DNA from: CAZYZQ01 sp964652075
GTDB taxonomy: Bacteria > Bacillota > Clostridia > Oscillospirales > Oscillospiraceae
Reading direction: 5' to 3'
Length of the DNA stretch: 29,319 bases
Assembly: GCA_964652075.1 (NCBI GenBank)
Contig: CAZYZQ010000008.1
Coordinates: 1-29,319, forward strand
In this document: positions 15,684-24,744 of the stretch, in pieces
How positions within the stretch are numbered: the stretch's first letter is position 1
Layout of the letters: each line of letters begins with the position of its first letter
Position numbers and translations under genes: made by a program
Notes under the pieces: generated by a model
The model's input: only the letters and a program-made list of their open reading frames with translations
Database searches by the model: none
What the model was told of the DNA's origin: nothing

Positions 15684-16260
15684 GCGCGTTCACCTCCAGC
15701 ACATCCAGCCCGAACGCATCCCGCAGCACCGCCGCGAGACGGGAGACGGGCAGGCCCATCACATTGTAAAAATCGCCCTCCATCCCGTCGAGGAAGACGT
15801 TCGCAAGCCCCTGCGCGCCGTAGGCGCCGGCCTTGTCCATCGGCTCGCCGGTGGCGATGTAGGCGGAGATCTCGCGGCCCGTCAGCGGGCGGAAATGCAC
15901 CGTCGTCATCACGGTCTGCGTGACGCACGTTTCGCCCTGCCGGACGGTCAGGCCCGTCATCACGCGGTGCCCGCGGCCGGAGAGCAGGCGCAGCATCCGC
16001 GCCGCGTCCTCCTCGTCCTTCGGCTTGCCGAGGATTGTGCCGCCGACCGTGACAATTGTGTCGGCGGCGATGACGATGGCGTCATCCGGCGCCGGGATGG
16101 CCATGGCCTTCGCGCGGCTCACGCGCGCGACCTCCTCCTCCGGCGGCTTTTTCGGGTCCATCGTCTCGTCAATATCGGCCACGGCCACCGAAAACGGCAG
16201 CCGGAAAATGCCCAAAAGCTCCCGCCGCCGCGGCGACTGGGACGCGAGGATGATCTGCAT
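15676..16260 (-). CDS. maf: Maf-family nucleotide pyrophosphatase
   Basis: The 194-residue product has the family signature IILASQSPRRRELL (3-16), the catalytic Asp in IAADTIVTVGG (Asp67), and YIATGEPMDKAGAYGAQG followed by VDG-like FLDGMEGDFYNVMGLP. Maf proteins hydrolyse dTTP, UTP or modified nucleoside triphosphates to the monophosphate, and some affect septum formation. The motif set fits the dTTP/UTP (YhdE-like) group, but the exact substrate class is inferred. An AGGAG site precedes the ATG at 16260. Its location just before mreC is common in Firmicutes. Confidence 0.93.
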   Translation of the reverse strand: MQIILASQSPRRRELLGIFRLPFSVAVADIDETMDPKKPPEEEVARVSRAKAMAIPAPDDAIVIAADTIVTVGGTILGKPKDEEDAARMLRLLSGRGHRVMTGLTVRQGETCVTQTVMTTVHFRPLTGREISAYIATGEPMDKAGAYGAQGLANVFLDGMEGDFYNVMGLPVSRLAAVLRDAFGLDVLEVNAHG

Positions 16261-16326
16261 GGTATCGCTCCTATATCATAGAATCTTTGTAAACAACACG
16301 ACCAACCCGGCGGCGCATCGCTTCTT

Positions 16327-18399
16327 CTACTCCACCCCGCGCTGGTACAGGCCGCGCGTGTCGCTGCCGGGGTCGAACTCGCCGCGGGCGTGCCAGCCCT
16401 GCAGGACGGCGTCGACCTCGGTCGGGTTCTCGGTTGTGAAGACGATCCGCGCGCCCCACAGGCCAAGGCCCGCGAGCGTGCGCTTTTTATCGAGCAGGTT
16501 GAGCTTTTTGCCGTTCAGGATCACGTTGCGGCAGGTGTCCTGATCGCGCTGGATCGGGAAGTGCTCGCCACGGCGGTCTGTGAGGTTCGTCGCGCCGGAA
16601 CAGCTGCAATTGCCCATCCGGGCGCGGATCACGCAGTTCTCCGTCAGCATCAGCGGCAGGCGGCCGTAGACAAGGATCTCGCACGGGATGCGCTTGCTGA
16701 TGTCGCGGATCTGCGGCAGCGTCAGCTCGAACGAGAGCGTCGCGCTGGCAAGGCCCATGCCGGCCAGCACGGCCAGCGCGCGGGAATTAAACACATTCAG
16801 GCCGAAGTCGCCGCGCACGGCGAAGCCCCGGCTCCTGCAAAGCTCCAGCTGCCCCAGATTGCCGCACAGCACGCTCGCGGCGCCGATGGCGCGGGCGCGA
16901 TCGATGCGGCGCAGCTGCTCGGGCAGCTCGGCATCCCAGACCACGCGCGGCAGGACGGCGCAAAGCTCCGTCCCCGCGGGCAGATTGGAGAACGCCTCCG
17001 GGTGCGCGGCCAGCTCGGAGAGCGGCGCGTAGAGCACGGCGGGGGCTGAGGCCCGCAGCGCGGGCGTGACCTGCTGGGCGCTCTGGACGCTGACGGTCAG
17101 GTGTGGCGCGTCCGTCCCGTTCGGGACGGCGGGCAGCGGGTGGTAGTCCTGCACATGCAGCGCGGGCGCGCGGCCGCGCAGGGCGGTCAGCGCCGTCAGC
17201 ACCTCGCGGCGCAGGCTGTTGATCGCGGCGGCCGGGACACTCAGCCCCGGCTCGACGACGGCGCGGCAGTCGATCATCTCATACGGCGTGCCGCCGGTCT
17301 TGGACAGGCGGTCGGCCAGCTCCTCCGTCGTAATTGCGTGCGTCAGCGCGGCCTGCGGCAGCTCGCCGGTGGCCTTGCAGACGCGCCCCTCCATATCCTC
17401 CACCGCGAGGCTCAGGGGGCGGCTTGCGCTGACGATGGCGTAAAAGCGGACGGGCACGCGCTGCGCCTCGCCCGACTCGTAGGTACGGCGGGCGCTTGCG
17501 AACAGCTCGCGCGGCTCGGACGTTTCCTCATGGATGCCGAACATCTCCGGGCCGGTCTTGCCCTGATAGTAGCCGTCCGTGAAGCCCTGCCGGTTGAAGG
17601 CCGCCAGAACGGCGGCGTAGTCCGGCGTGCCGCCGTCCAGCGCGGTGCGGTAGGCGCGCGTCACGATCGCGACATACTCCGCGCGCTTCATGCGCCCTTC
17701 GAGCTTCAGGCTCGCGACGCCGAGCGCTTCAAGGTCGCGCACATACGGCAGCAGGCAGTTGTCCTTGAGCGAAAGCGGGTGGCGCTGCTCGAAGCGGCCG
17801 TAGCCGTAGGCCATGCGGCACGGCTGCGCGCACGCGCCCCGGTTGCCCGAGCGGCGGCCGACCACGGCCGAGAAATAGCACTGCCCGGAGTAACACATGC
17901 ACAGCGCGCCGTGGCCGAAGGCCTCGATCTCAATCGGGCTGTGGCGGCAGATATTCGCGATCTCCGTTCTTGGCAGCTCGCGCGAGAGCACGACTCTCTT
18001 TAGGCCCATGCGCGCGCACTCCAGCACGCCCGGCAGCGAATGCACGGTCATCTGGGTCGAGCCGTGCAGCGGGATCTCGGGGGCGATCCGTTTGCACAGG
18101 TCGATGATCCCCAGATCCTGCACGATAAACGCGTCGACGCCCGCGGCGGCGGCCGCGCGGATCAGCTCGGCGGCGGCGGGGAATTCCCGGTCAGAGACGA
18201 GCGTATTGAGCGTCAGATGCACCTTGACGCCGCGCACGTGGCAGTAGGAGACAGCCCCAGGCAGCTCATCGCGCGCAAAATTGCGCGCCCCGGCGCGGGC
18301 GTTGAAGCCGTCGGCGCCGAGATAGACAGCGTCGGCTCCGTTCTGCACGGCGGCGCGCAGCGCCTCCATCGAGCCGGCGGGAGAAAGCAGTTCCAGCAT
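16327..18399 (-). CDS. U32 family peptidase-like protein (RlhA/TrhP type)
   Basis: A 690-residue protein beginning LELLSPAGSMEALRAAVQNG, with the U32 signature EAFGHGALCMCYSGQC (residues 159-174) and RGACAQPCR (188-195). The conserved cysteines of these two segments (167, 174, 190, 194) are thought to bind an iron-sulfur cluster in family members. Although called peptidases, several members (RlhA, TrhO/TrhP partners) are required for hydroxylation of rRNA or tRNA bases, so an RNA-modification role is as likely as proteolysis. The long C-terminal half is typical of the larger bacterial members. The ATG at 18399 follows GAGG by 7 bases; the frame is open to a TTG at 18411. The maf gene begins 66 bases downstream. 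Confidence 0.9.
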   Translation of the reverse strand: MLELLSPAGSMEALRAAVQNGADAVYLGADGFNARAGARNFARDELPGAVSYCHVRGVKVHLTLNTLVSDREFPAAAELIRAAAAAGVDAFIVQDLGIIDLCKRIAPEIPLHGSTQMTVHSLPGVLECARMGLKRVVLSRELPRTEIANICRHSPIEIEAFGHGALCMCYSGQCYFSAVVGRRSGNRGACAQPCRMAYGYGRFEQRHPLSLKDNCLLPYVRDLEALGVASLKLEGRMKRAEYVAIVTRAYRTALDGGTPDYAAVLAAFNRQGFTDGYYQGKTGPEMFGIHEETSEPRELFASARRTYESGEAQRVPVRFYAIVSASRPLSLAVEDMEGRVCKATGELPQAALTHAITTEELADRLSKTGGTPYEMIDCRAVVEPGLSVPAAAINSLRREVLTALTALRGRAPALHVQDYHPLPAVPNGTDAPHLTVSVQSAQQVTPALRASAPAVLYAPLSELAAHPEAFSNLPAGTELCAVLPRVVWDAELPEQLRRIDRARAIGAASVLCGNLGQLELCRSRGFAVRGDFGLNVFNSRALAVLAGMGLASATLSFELTLPQIRDISKRIPCEILVYGRLPLMLTENCVIRARMGNCSCSGATNLTDRRGEHFPIQRDQDTCRNVILNGKKLNLLDKKRTLAGLGLWGARIVFTTENPTEVDAVLQGWHARGEFDPGSDTRGLYQRGVE

Positions 18400-18456
18400 A
18401 GAAAACCTCAAAACGCGATAATCCGCGTATTTTCCTCTTTTTTGATCGTTCCTCTC

Positions 18457-18485
18457 AGTATAGCATAGATCGGGCGAAAGGACAA
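18457..18485 (-). promoter_or_regulatory. Promoter of the U32-maf-mreC-mreD-PBP2 unit
   Basis: On the minus strand: -35 TTGTCC (18480-18485), a 17-base spacer, -10 TATACT (18457-18462). No clear second promoter was found in the 66-base gap before maf, so the whole series may be read from here. Confidence 0.7.
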
Positions 18486-18504
18486 TGCGGAAGTTTGTAA
18501 TCCG

Positions 18505-19221
18505 TTATTCGTAATCGTAGGTCACGGAGCGCTGTAGCTCGCTCGTGCCCTCGTACCACGTCTCGCGCAGCAGCCGCCCGTCGTCGCCCCATGTGTAGGC
18601 CACGGCGCGCAGCGGCGTCTCGTCGGGCGCGTACCAGGTGAGCTTCGTCAGCACCTTGCCGAGGTCATAGTCGTAGCCGAGGTAGCCGATCTCCTCGCCG
18701 TCCACAAAGATGTCAGCCTCCATGACGGTTCCGTAGTCGTCCCCGATGTAGCGGTACTCCTCCACCTGCTCATGTCCGGATTCGTCGTAGCTGCACACCT
18801 GTGTGATCAGGCCATTTTCCGCGCGGGTATACGCGCGCAGCAGGCTGCCGTCCGCGCGGCGGCACTCCATCAGGCGGCCGTAGGCGTAGAGCTCTGTTTG
18901 CCCGTCCGGCGTGCAGACGCTGACGGCCTCTATCTCGTCCAGCGCGCCGCCGAACGCAGGCACCTCCGGTGGGTTAAAGTCCGCCTGCGCGCCGCCCGCA
19001 GGCGGGGCATAGTCAATGTCATAGTCAAATGTCGTCGTGCCGTCGGGGCCTTCGATGGCCGTCAGGCGGCCCGTTTCATCATATTGGTAGGTCTGCGCCG
19101 CGTCCTCGCCGCCGGGCGTGCGCACCGTGGCGGACACAAGGCGCGCCGCATCGTCCTTTTTCGCGCAGCCCGCCAGCAGCAACAGCGCCAGCAGGGAAAG
19201 CACAATCCAACTCTTTTTCAT
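18505..19221 (-). CDS. Lipoprotein with YD/RHS-like repeats
   Basis: The 238-residue product starts MKKSWIVLSLLALLLLAGCA, a clear lipoprotein signal with Cys19. The mature part has short repeats of the YD/RHS type: TYQYDETGRLTAIEGPDGT, a middle YSYDESG-like one (VCSYDESGHEQVEEYRY) and AYTWGDDGRLLRETWYEG near the end, finishing VTYDYE. Such repeats form beta strands in surface or toxin-delivery proteins, but this short version without a toxin domain is a lone lipoprotein of unknown role. The ATG at 19221 follows GGAGG by 9 bases. The frame is open further upstream without signal features. Confidence 0.8.
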   Translation of the reverse strand: MKKSWIVLSLLALLLLAGCAKKDDAARLVSATVRTPGGEDAAQTYQYDETGRLTAIEGPDGTTTFDYDIDYAPPAGGAQADFNPPEVPAFGGALDEIEAVSVCTPDGQTELYAYGRLMECRRADGSLLRAYTRAENGLITQVCSYDESGHEQVEEYRYIGDDYGTVMEADIFVDGEEIGYLGYDYDLGKVLTKLTWYAPDETPLRAVAYTWGDDGRLLRETWYEGTSELQRSVTYDYE

Positions 19222-19257
19222 CCCAAACCGCCTCCTGCGGGAGTTTCTTCTCTGATG

Positions 19258-19263
19258 ATTATA
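19258..19263 (-). promoter_or_regulatory. -10 box of the YD-repeat lipoprotein gene
   Basis: A consensus TATAAT on the minus strand, ~37 bases before the start codon. The -35 region at 17 bases (TACCAT) is poor. Confidence 0.5.
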
Positions 19264-19310
19264 GCATAGCGTAATGCGAAATGGTATCACAAACCACCGT
19301 CAGCCACGCC

Positions 19311-19620
19311 GCACTCTCGATAGCGCAGCTCCCGTAAGCGCCCCAGAGGGGGAGCTGGCGGCGATAGCCGCCTGAAGGGGGACGCGCTAGGGACCTACGA
19401 CGTGAAGAGGTTTTCGGCGAAAACGTAAAATCCAAGCCTCTGCGTCCCGTTCGCAGCCCTCCATCTCACGCGAGTCAATCCCCCTTACCCTCGGCCCAAA
19501 GGAACGGGTCTCGGGACGCGCCGCGAGAGTATGCGGCGTGTCATCACGGGCTATCGCCCGTGCCACCTCTCCCTCCGGGGAGGTCACGGTGGATATTCTA
19601 TTGGAAGACTATGCAAACCT
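19311..19620. repeat. MITE-like palindromic element, copy 1
   Basis: One of three related intergenic elements. It opens with a module containing GAGCTGGCGGCGATAGCCGC and ends with the opposite-facing module CACGGGCTATCGCCCGTG plus CCTCCGGGGAGG and TTCTATTGG (19596-19604). The two modules are imperfect reverse complements, so the element can fold into one long hairpin. A block of 92 bases (19478-19569) is identical to copy 2 (23213-23304). The left terminal repeat (CCAATAGAAC in copy 3) is degenerate here. It contains a 66-codon minus-strand frame that I regard as spurious. Confidence 0.8.
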
Positions 19621-19707
19621 CCAGTGCGTCCCGGCGGCGCACCGCACATCCGGTGCGGGAAATGCCGCCTTTCCGTATTGTGTTATTATATCAGATCCGC
19701 CCGCCCA

Positions 19708-19736
19708 TTGCAAACCCCGGCGAAATCGGCTATAAT
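19708..19736 (+). promoter_or_regulatory. Promoter of the C11 protease-mnmE operon
   Basis: -35 TTGCAA (19708-19713), a 17-base spacer, consensus -10 TATAAT (19731-19736), 20 bases before the start codon. Confidence 0.85.
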
Positions 19737-19756
19737 CCAGAAAACGGGGTGATTGC

Positions 19757-21598
19757 ATGAAACGGCTTGTAGCGCTGAGTCTGGCGCTCTGTCTGCTGCT
19801 GTGCGGCTGTGAGGGGGAGATGCTCGCGCGGCTGCACGCGCGCCTTGCGCCCGGCGGGACGGGCGACGCGGGCGACTGGGTGATTTTTGTCTATCTGTGC
19901 GGCTCCGATCTGGAAAGCGTCGACGGCTCGGCCTCGCTCGATCTGGCCGAGATGCAGGAGGTCAGCTTCGACGGCAGGCTGACCTTCGTCGCCATGACCG
20001 GCGGCGCCGGGGCGTGGAAGAGCAGCGCCGTCTCCGCCGACGAGCTGGCCGTCTGGCAGGTCGACGGCAGCGGGATGCGGCAGCTGGCAACCTTCCCCAA
20101 CGCCAGCATGGGCGACGAGGCGACGTTTGCGCAGTTTCTGACCTACTGCGCTGAAAACTTCTCCGGCGCCGCGCACCGCGGCCTTGTGCTCTGGAACCAC
20201 GGCGGCGGGCCGCTCGACGGCGTCTGCTTTGACGAGCAGTTCGGTGATGACAGCCTGCTGCTGCCGGAGCTGGCCGGGGCGCTGGAGACGGGCGGCATGA
20301 CCTATGACTTCATCGGCTTCGACGCCTGCCTGATGGCGACGGCGGAGACGGCGGCGGTCTGCGCGCCGTACACAGACTATCTGATCGCGTCGGAGGAGAC
20401 GGAGGCCGGGCTCGGCTGGGCCTATCGCGACCTCGGCGACGCCATCTGCGTCGAGCACCAATCCATGCCCGCGCTGGGGCAGACCATCTGCGACGACTAC
20501 TACGCCTCCTGTGCATGGCTCGGCGAGCAGGCGCTCGCCACGATGTCGGTGCTCGACCTGACAAAGCTGCCTGCGCTGGCAGCTGCGCTGGACACGGCGG
20601 CGGAGGCGATTGCGCAGGCCGACGCTGAAAGCTTCGGCAACTATGCCCGCCTGTGCGCGCAGGCGCAGAATTTCGGCGGCAACTCGCCGGAGGAGGGCTA
20701 TACGAATCTGGTCGACCTCGGCGGGATCCTCTCCGGCCTTTCGCCCGTCCTGCCCGCTGCGGCGGACGCCGCCGCGGCGCTGGACGCGCTCGTCGTCTAC
20801 AGCGTCGCGGGCAGCGGCTGCGAGGGCGCGACTGGCCTTTCTGTCTACTACCCGCTCTCGCCGGACGGCGTGCACGAGGTGGAGCGCGCCGGGGAATTGG
20901 CGCTCTGCCCGGGCTGGGCGTCGCTTCTGCGGCGGCTTGGCGCCGGTGCAAGCGGCGGCGGCGCGGTGACGATCCGGGACGCCTACTTTGACGACGACGG
21001 CTACTACACCCTCCAGCTCGACCCGGAAACGCTCGACAACCTTGCGGTCGTCGCCTTCGACCTGTACCGCGAGACGGAGGACGGCTACGCCTGCCTCGGG
21101 CGCGACGACGCGGTCTATGTCGACTGGGAGACCGGGCTGGTGCAGGACAATTTCGACGGCACATGGCTGTTTTTGCCGGACGGCCAGCTGCTGCCGTATA
21201 CGCTCACGGAGTCGGGCGAGCAGACGAGCCGCTACAGCGCGCCGGTGCTGCTGAACGGGACGCGCGCGACGCTGCTGCTCGAATACGACTGGGAGAACGG
21301 CGGCTTCAGCGTCCTCGGCGTGAGCGAGGACGGCGCGGGCGCGCGGAGCGTCCGGCCGCTGGAGGCGGGCGACGCGATTGCGCCTGTCTACGCCGTCTCC
21401 GACACGCTGGACGGGGCCGCCGTGCGCGAGGACCCCGGCGAGCCACTGCGCGCCGGGCAGGCGCTGGCGGTGCAGCTCGACAGTCTCCCGGAGGGGAACT
21501 ATGACTACCGCTTCCGTCTCACGGATATCTACGGCGTCGAGACGACAACGAATTTTGCGCAGTTCTATGTCGATGAAAATGGGGAGGTCTGGTACTGA
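19757..21598 (+). CDS. Clostripain-family (C11) cysteine protease, lipoprotein
   Basis: A 613-residue protein. The N-terminus has a signal ending LCGC, giving a probable lipidated Cys18, so the enzyme is likely surface-anchored. The C11 domain starts at WVIFVYLCGSDLE (41-53) and carries the catalytic His148 in VLWNHGGGP and Cys191 in IGFDACLMA, followed by ASEETEAGLGWAY, the standard family run. YYPLSPDG appears later, as in other C11 proteins. The ~200-residue C-terminal part is beta-rich. C11 enzymes cleave after Arg or Lys and some need self-processing. The lipobox is unusual (Cys at -2). The stop codon overlaps the mnmE start (TGATG), an unexpected partner. Confidence 0.9.
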   Translation: MKRLVALSLALCLLLCGCEGEMLARLHARLAPGGTGDAGDWVIFVYLCGSDLESVDGSASLDLAEMQEVSFDGRLTFVAMTGGAGAWKSSAVSADELAVWQVDGSGMRQLATFPNASMGDEATFAQFLTYCAENFSGAAHRGLVLWNHGGGPLDGVCFDEQFGDDSLLLPELAGALETGGMTYDFIGFDACLMATAETAAVCAPYTDYLIASEETEAGLGWAYRDLGDAICVEHQSMPALGQTICDDYYASCAWLGEQALATMSVLDLTKLPALAAALDTAAEAIAQADAESFGNYARLCAQAQNFGGNSPEEGYTNLVDLGGILSGLSPVLPAAADAAAALDALVVYSVAGSGCEGATGLSVYYPLSPDGVHEVERAGELALCPGWASLLRRLGAGASGGGAVTIRDAYFDDDGYYTLQLDPETLDNLAVVAFDLYRETEDGYACLGRDDAVYVDWETGLVQDNFDGTWLFLPDGQLLPYTLTESGEQTSRYSAPVLLNGTRATLLLEYDWENGGFSVLGVSEDGAGARSVRPLEAGDAIAPVYAVSDTLDGAAVREDPGEPLRAGQALAVQLDSLPEGNYDYRFRLTDIYGVETTTNFAQFYVDENGEVWY

Positions 21599-22962
21599 TG
21601 CAGGATGTGATTGCGGCAATCGCAACCGGGGGCCAGCGCGCGGCCATCGGGATCATCCGCATGACCGGTGACGGCTGTGTGCGCGTGGCGGAGCAGGTGT
21701 TCCGGGCCAAAAACGGCCGGCCGCTGTCGCAGCAGCCGCCGCGCACGCTCGTGTTCGGCACGCTGCACGGGCGCGACGGGCGCGTGCTGGATGAGATTCT
21801 GGCCGTCCGCACGCCCGGCCCGCGCTCCTACACGGGCGAGGACTGCGTGGAGCTGCAATGCCACGGCGCACCGGCGGTGCTTGCGGCCGCGATGGACGCG
21901 CTGTTTGCCGCAGGCGCGCGGCAGGCAGGCCCCGGAGAATTTACCAAGCGCGCGTTCTTCCACGGCCGCATGGATCTGACGCAGGCCGAGGCCGTCATCG
22001 ATCTGATCGACGCGGAGACGGCGGAGCAGGCGCAAAACGCCGCCGGGCAGCTCGGCGGCGCGCTGCGGCGCAGGCTCGACCCGATCTACGACGCGCTCAC
22101 GGACATCTGCGCGCACTTCCACGCGGTGCTGGACTACCCGGACGAGGAGATCCCGCCCTTCCGGCTCGCGGACTTTGCGCAGACGCTCCGGGACGCGGCG
22201 GCGCGGCTGGACGCGCTGCTTGCGACGGTCGAGCGCGGGCGGTTTTTGAAGCGCGGCGTGCGCGCGGTGATTCTGGGCCGTCCGAACGCGGGCAAATCGA
22301 GCCTGCTCAACCTGCTCGCGGGCTACGACCGCGTGATCGTCACCCCGACGCCCGGCACGACGCGCGACGCCGTGGAGGAGACGGTGCGGCTCGGCGGGGT
22401 GCTTCTGCGCCTTGTCGACACGGCGGGCATCCGGCAGACAAGCGACGAGATTGAGGCCATGGGCGTCGCCCGGGCCGAGGCCGCCGCGCAGGAGGCCGAT
22501 CTGGCGCTCTTCGTCTTCGACGGCGCGCAGCCGCTGACGGAGGAGGACGCGCGCGCCATGGCCGCCGCGCGGCAGGCGGGCTGTGCAATCGCCGTACAGA
22601 ACAAGTCCGATCTCGGCGTACTGTCCCAGCAGCTGCCGGACTTTGACGGCTTTGACGAGCTGATCACGCTCTCGGCCAAAACGGGCGAGGGTCTGGACGC
22701 GCTTGCGTGCGCCGTACAGGCGCGCTTTTCCCCGGACGCGTCGGACTGCGACGGCGGGATTCTTGTCAATGTGCGGCAGGCCGACGCCGCGCGGCGCGCA
22801 TCCGCGGCGCTGCGCGAGGCGCTCGCCTCGCTCTCGTTCACGCCCGACGCCGTACTTGTCGATGTGGAAGACGCGATGGCCGCCATCGGCGAGCTGACGG
22901 GCCGCAGCGTCCGCGAGGACGTCACCGCCCGCATCTTCGAGCGCTTCTGCGTGGGAAAATAA
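21598..22962 (+). CDS. mnmE: tRNA modification GTPase MnmE
   Basis: A 454-residue protein with all parts of MnmE (TrmE). The N-terminal formyl-THF-binding domain runs from VIAAIATGGQRAAIGIIRMTG. The helical domain has GPGEFTKRAFFHGRMDLTQA. The G domain carries G1 GRPNAGKS (227-234), the switch PGTTRD (252-257), DTAG (274-277) and NKSD (335-338). The C-terminus ends FCVGK with the conserved Cys. With MnmG it installs the cmnm5 group on U34 of tRNAs in the cytoplasm. It starts inside the stop codon of the C11 protease gene, so it is co-translated. MnmG is not visible in the window. The downstream region has no strong terminator. Confidence 0.97.
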   Translation: MQDVIAAIATGGQRAAIGIIRMTGDGCVRVAEQVFRAKNGRPLSQQPPRTLVFGTLHGRDGRVLDEILAVRTPGPRSYTGEDCVELQCHGAPAVLAAAMDALFAAGARQAGPGEFTKRAFFHGRMDLTQAEAVIDLIDAETAEQAQNAAGQLGGALRRRLDPIYDALTDICAHFHAVLDYPDEEIPPFRLADFAQTLRDAAARLDALLATVERGRFLKRGVRAVILGRPNAGKSSLLNLLAGYDRVIVTPTPGTTRDAVEETVRLGGVLLRLVDTAGIRQTSDEIEAMGVARAEAAAQEADLALFVFDGAQPLTEEDARAMAAARQAGCAIAVQNKSDLGVLSQQLPDFDGFDELITLSAKTGEGLDALACAVQARFSPDASDCDGGILVNVRQADAARRASAALREALASLSFTPDAVLVDVEDAMAAIGELTGRSVREDVTARIFERFCVGK

Positions 22963-22969
22963 GGTGTGG

Positions 22970-23020
22970 GGATTGTTCTATTGGAGGATTATGCTGTCCT
23001 TCGGTGCACCCCAACGGTGC
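22970..23020 (+). repeat. Orphan right arm of the MITE-like element
   Basis: TTCTATTGG at about 22978, followed by AGGATTATGCTGTCCTTCGG and TGCACCCC, matches the right end and flank of the other copies, but no element body precedes it. It directly abuts the left end of copy 2 and may be what is left of a deleted tandem copy. Confidence 0.6.
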
Positions 23021-23051
23021 CGCCGCAGATTACGCACTGTACTCACATACT

Positions 23052-23360
23052 CACATTAGAACAGCTCCGTGAGCGCCCCAGAGGGGGAGCTGGCGGCGAT
23101 AGCCGCCTGAAGGGGGACGCGGTTGGGATTCCGATATGAAAAAGGTTTTCGGCGAATACGTAAAAATCAAATTTCAGCGTCCCGTTTGCGGCCCTTCATC
23201 TCACGTAAGTCCATCCCCCTTACCCTCGGCCCAAAGGAACGGGTCTCGGGACGCGCCGCGAGAGTATGCGGCGTGTCATCACGGGCTATCGCCCGTGCCA
23301 CCTCCCCCTCTGGGGAGGTTACGAGAGATATTCTATTGGAAGACAGTACAAAAATGCACT
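23052..23360. repeat. MITE-like palindromic element, copy 2
   Basis: Same layout as copy 1: degenerate left end ATTAGAAC (23055-23062), the module with GGCGGCGATAGCCGCC, a middle part, the 92-base block identical to copy 1, and the right end TTCTATTGG (23331-23339). It lies between mnmE and the convergent SLH gene. Confidence 0.8.
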
Positions 23361-23381
23361 GCATCCCCCAAGAACATAACG

Positions 23382-23411
23382 CGCCCGGCGGTTCTCAAAA
23401 ACCGCCGGGCG
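23382..23411. terminator. Hairpin at the end of the SLH-protein gene
   Basis: 12-base arms (23382-23393 and 23400-23411) with a 6-base loop, right after the stop on the minus strand. T tracts are short on both sides. Confidence 0.6.
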
Positions 23412-23419
23412 TTGGCTAT

Positions 23420-24744
23420 TTATGGGGAAAATTTGTAGATGCTGTAGCCGATCGGGTTGCGGTCGGCGTCGAAGAAATCCAGGCAGGCGATAGCCGGTAC
23501 GTCAGGCTCGGCGAGAAGAACCGCCGCATTGCTCACGCCGTCCGCTCTGTCCAGCTTCCGCCAGTCGCGCGCGCGCTCAAAGAGGATTTCCCGTACTAAC
23601 TCCTCATCCTGCTTTTGCGCCGCGGCTCCTCGCTGTAAACGCACGGTCTGCCTCATGAAAACCGCCTCTTCCGGCAGGTCTTCAAAGGCCACATACGCTT
23701 TTTCTTCGTCTCTGGCAACTGTTGTATGCGTCACCTGATAACGTGGGAGCGTCTTTTCCTGCAGGAAGACGTTGTTGTAAATCTCATCCGTAATGGCCGG
23801 ATAGACGCCGGACTTCCACGCATCCAACCGGCTCACGCGCTCCTGCGCGATCAGCTGCTCGGTGAGCGTCTGCTCCTCCCCTTTTCGCAGCGTCTTCAGC
23901 GCGGTTACTTCCAATTCCACGGCGTCGCGGCGGGAGATGGCGGTTGTGTCCACCGCCTGCTCCGCAAGGCCGATTTCCCGCGCCAGCTCCCACGGCGCGC
24001 GCCAGTCGAAGTCCGTTCCGCTCTTGTAGCCGAGCGCGCGCAGCAGGAAGGTTGCAAACTGCGCGCCGGTGACCGTTGAACTTGCATCAAATCGGGTCGC
24101 GGACACGCCGCGCGTCAGTCCCGCCTCGTAGGCATAGCCCACGTAGCGCGACGCCCAGTCGGGTACGTCTGTGAACGGGTGCTCGCCCGCCGCGTCCTCC
24201 TCGTGGCCCAAAAGGCGCACGAGCATCGTCACGGCCTCGGCACGCGTCTGCGTCCTGTCCAGCGCAAAGTCCGGCGTACCGTCGGGCTGCCGCCCGACGC
24301 CACGGAACAGCCCCATGCCGTACAGCTGCCATGCGGCCCACTCCTGTTCCGGATGCTGGAAGGGCAGCTCGCCGCCCGCGCAAAGGCCATCGCATACGGA
24401 TGCGGCATCCTGCTCGTTGACTCTATATCGCATTCGCAATCCCCGCTGTAGGCCGCCACGGCCTCCGGGAACACCTCCTGCACCTCCTCCATCGACAGGC
24501 GCCAAGCAGTCAGCTGCAAGCCTGCAAACAACTCCGGCAGCGCCCAGTCCGGTTCGTATGCATACGATGAATACAGCAGCGTGACCGGCTCGGCCGTCTC
24601 ATCGGTCGCCGCCAGCAGCTGCCAGCCGGTGGAGCCGGTCGGAATCTCCTCCTCAGCCGCCCGCGCCGCCGGGGCCACGCTCAGCAGCAGGCACAGCGCC
24701 AGCAGCAGCGAAACTACGCGTGAATATGTCAGGTTTTTCATCAA
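23420..24744 (-). pseudogene. S-layer homology (SLH) domain protein with a frameshift
   Basis: Two overlapping minus-strand frames make one SLH protein of ~440 residues. The first (from 24744) has a good ribosome site (GGGGGAGA), a signal peptide (SLLLALCLLLSVAPAARA) and about 85 further residues, then loses the family pattern after CECDIE. The second frame (to 23420) carries the SLH motifs: WAAWQLYGMGLFRGVG followed by TRAEAVTMLVRLLGHEEDA, then HPFTDVPDWASRYVGYAYEA with GLTRGVSATRFD, and TGAQFATFLLRALGYKSGTD, then a C-terminal domain rich in charged residues. SLH domains bind secondary cell-wall polymers. The shift must lie between about 24340 and 24445. Whether it is genuine or an assembly error cannot be told here. 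Confidence 0.78.

Noticed and set aside
19387..19587. A small minus-strand frame (MTSPEGEVARAIARDDTPHT) repeated at 23167-23364
   Set aside because: It is produced by the sequence of the MITE-like repeat, is disrupted in copy 3 and has no ribosome site, so it is not a gene.
19730..21625. A minus-strand open frame of 631 codons
   Set aside because: It is the antisense shadow of the C11 protease, which has the His/Cys motifs, promoter and ribosome site.
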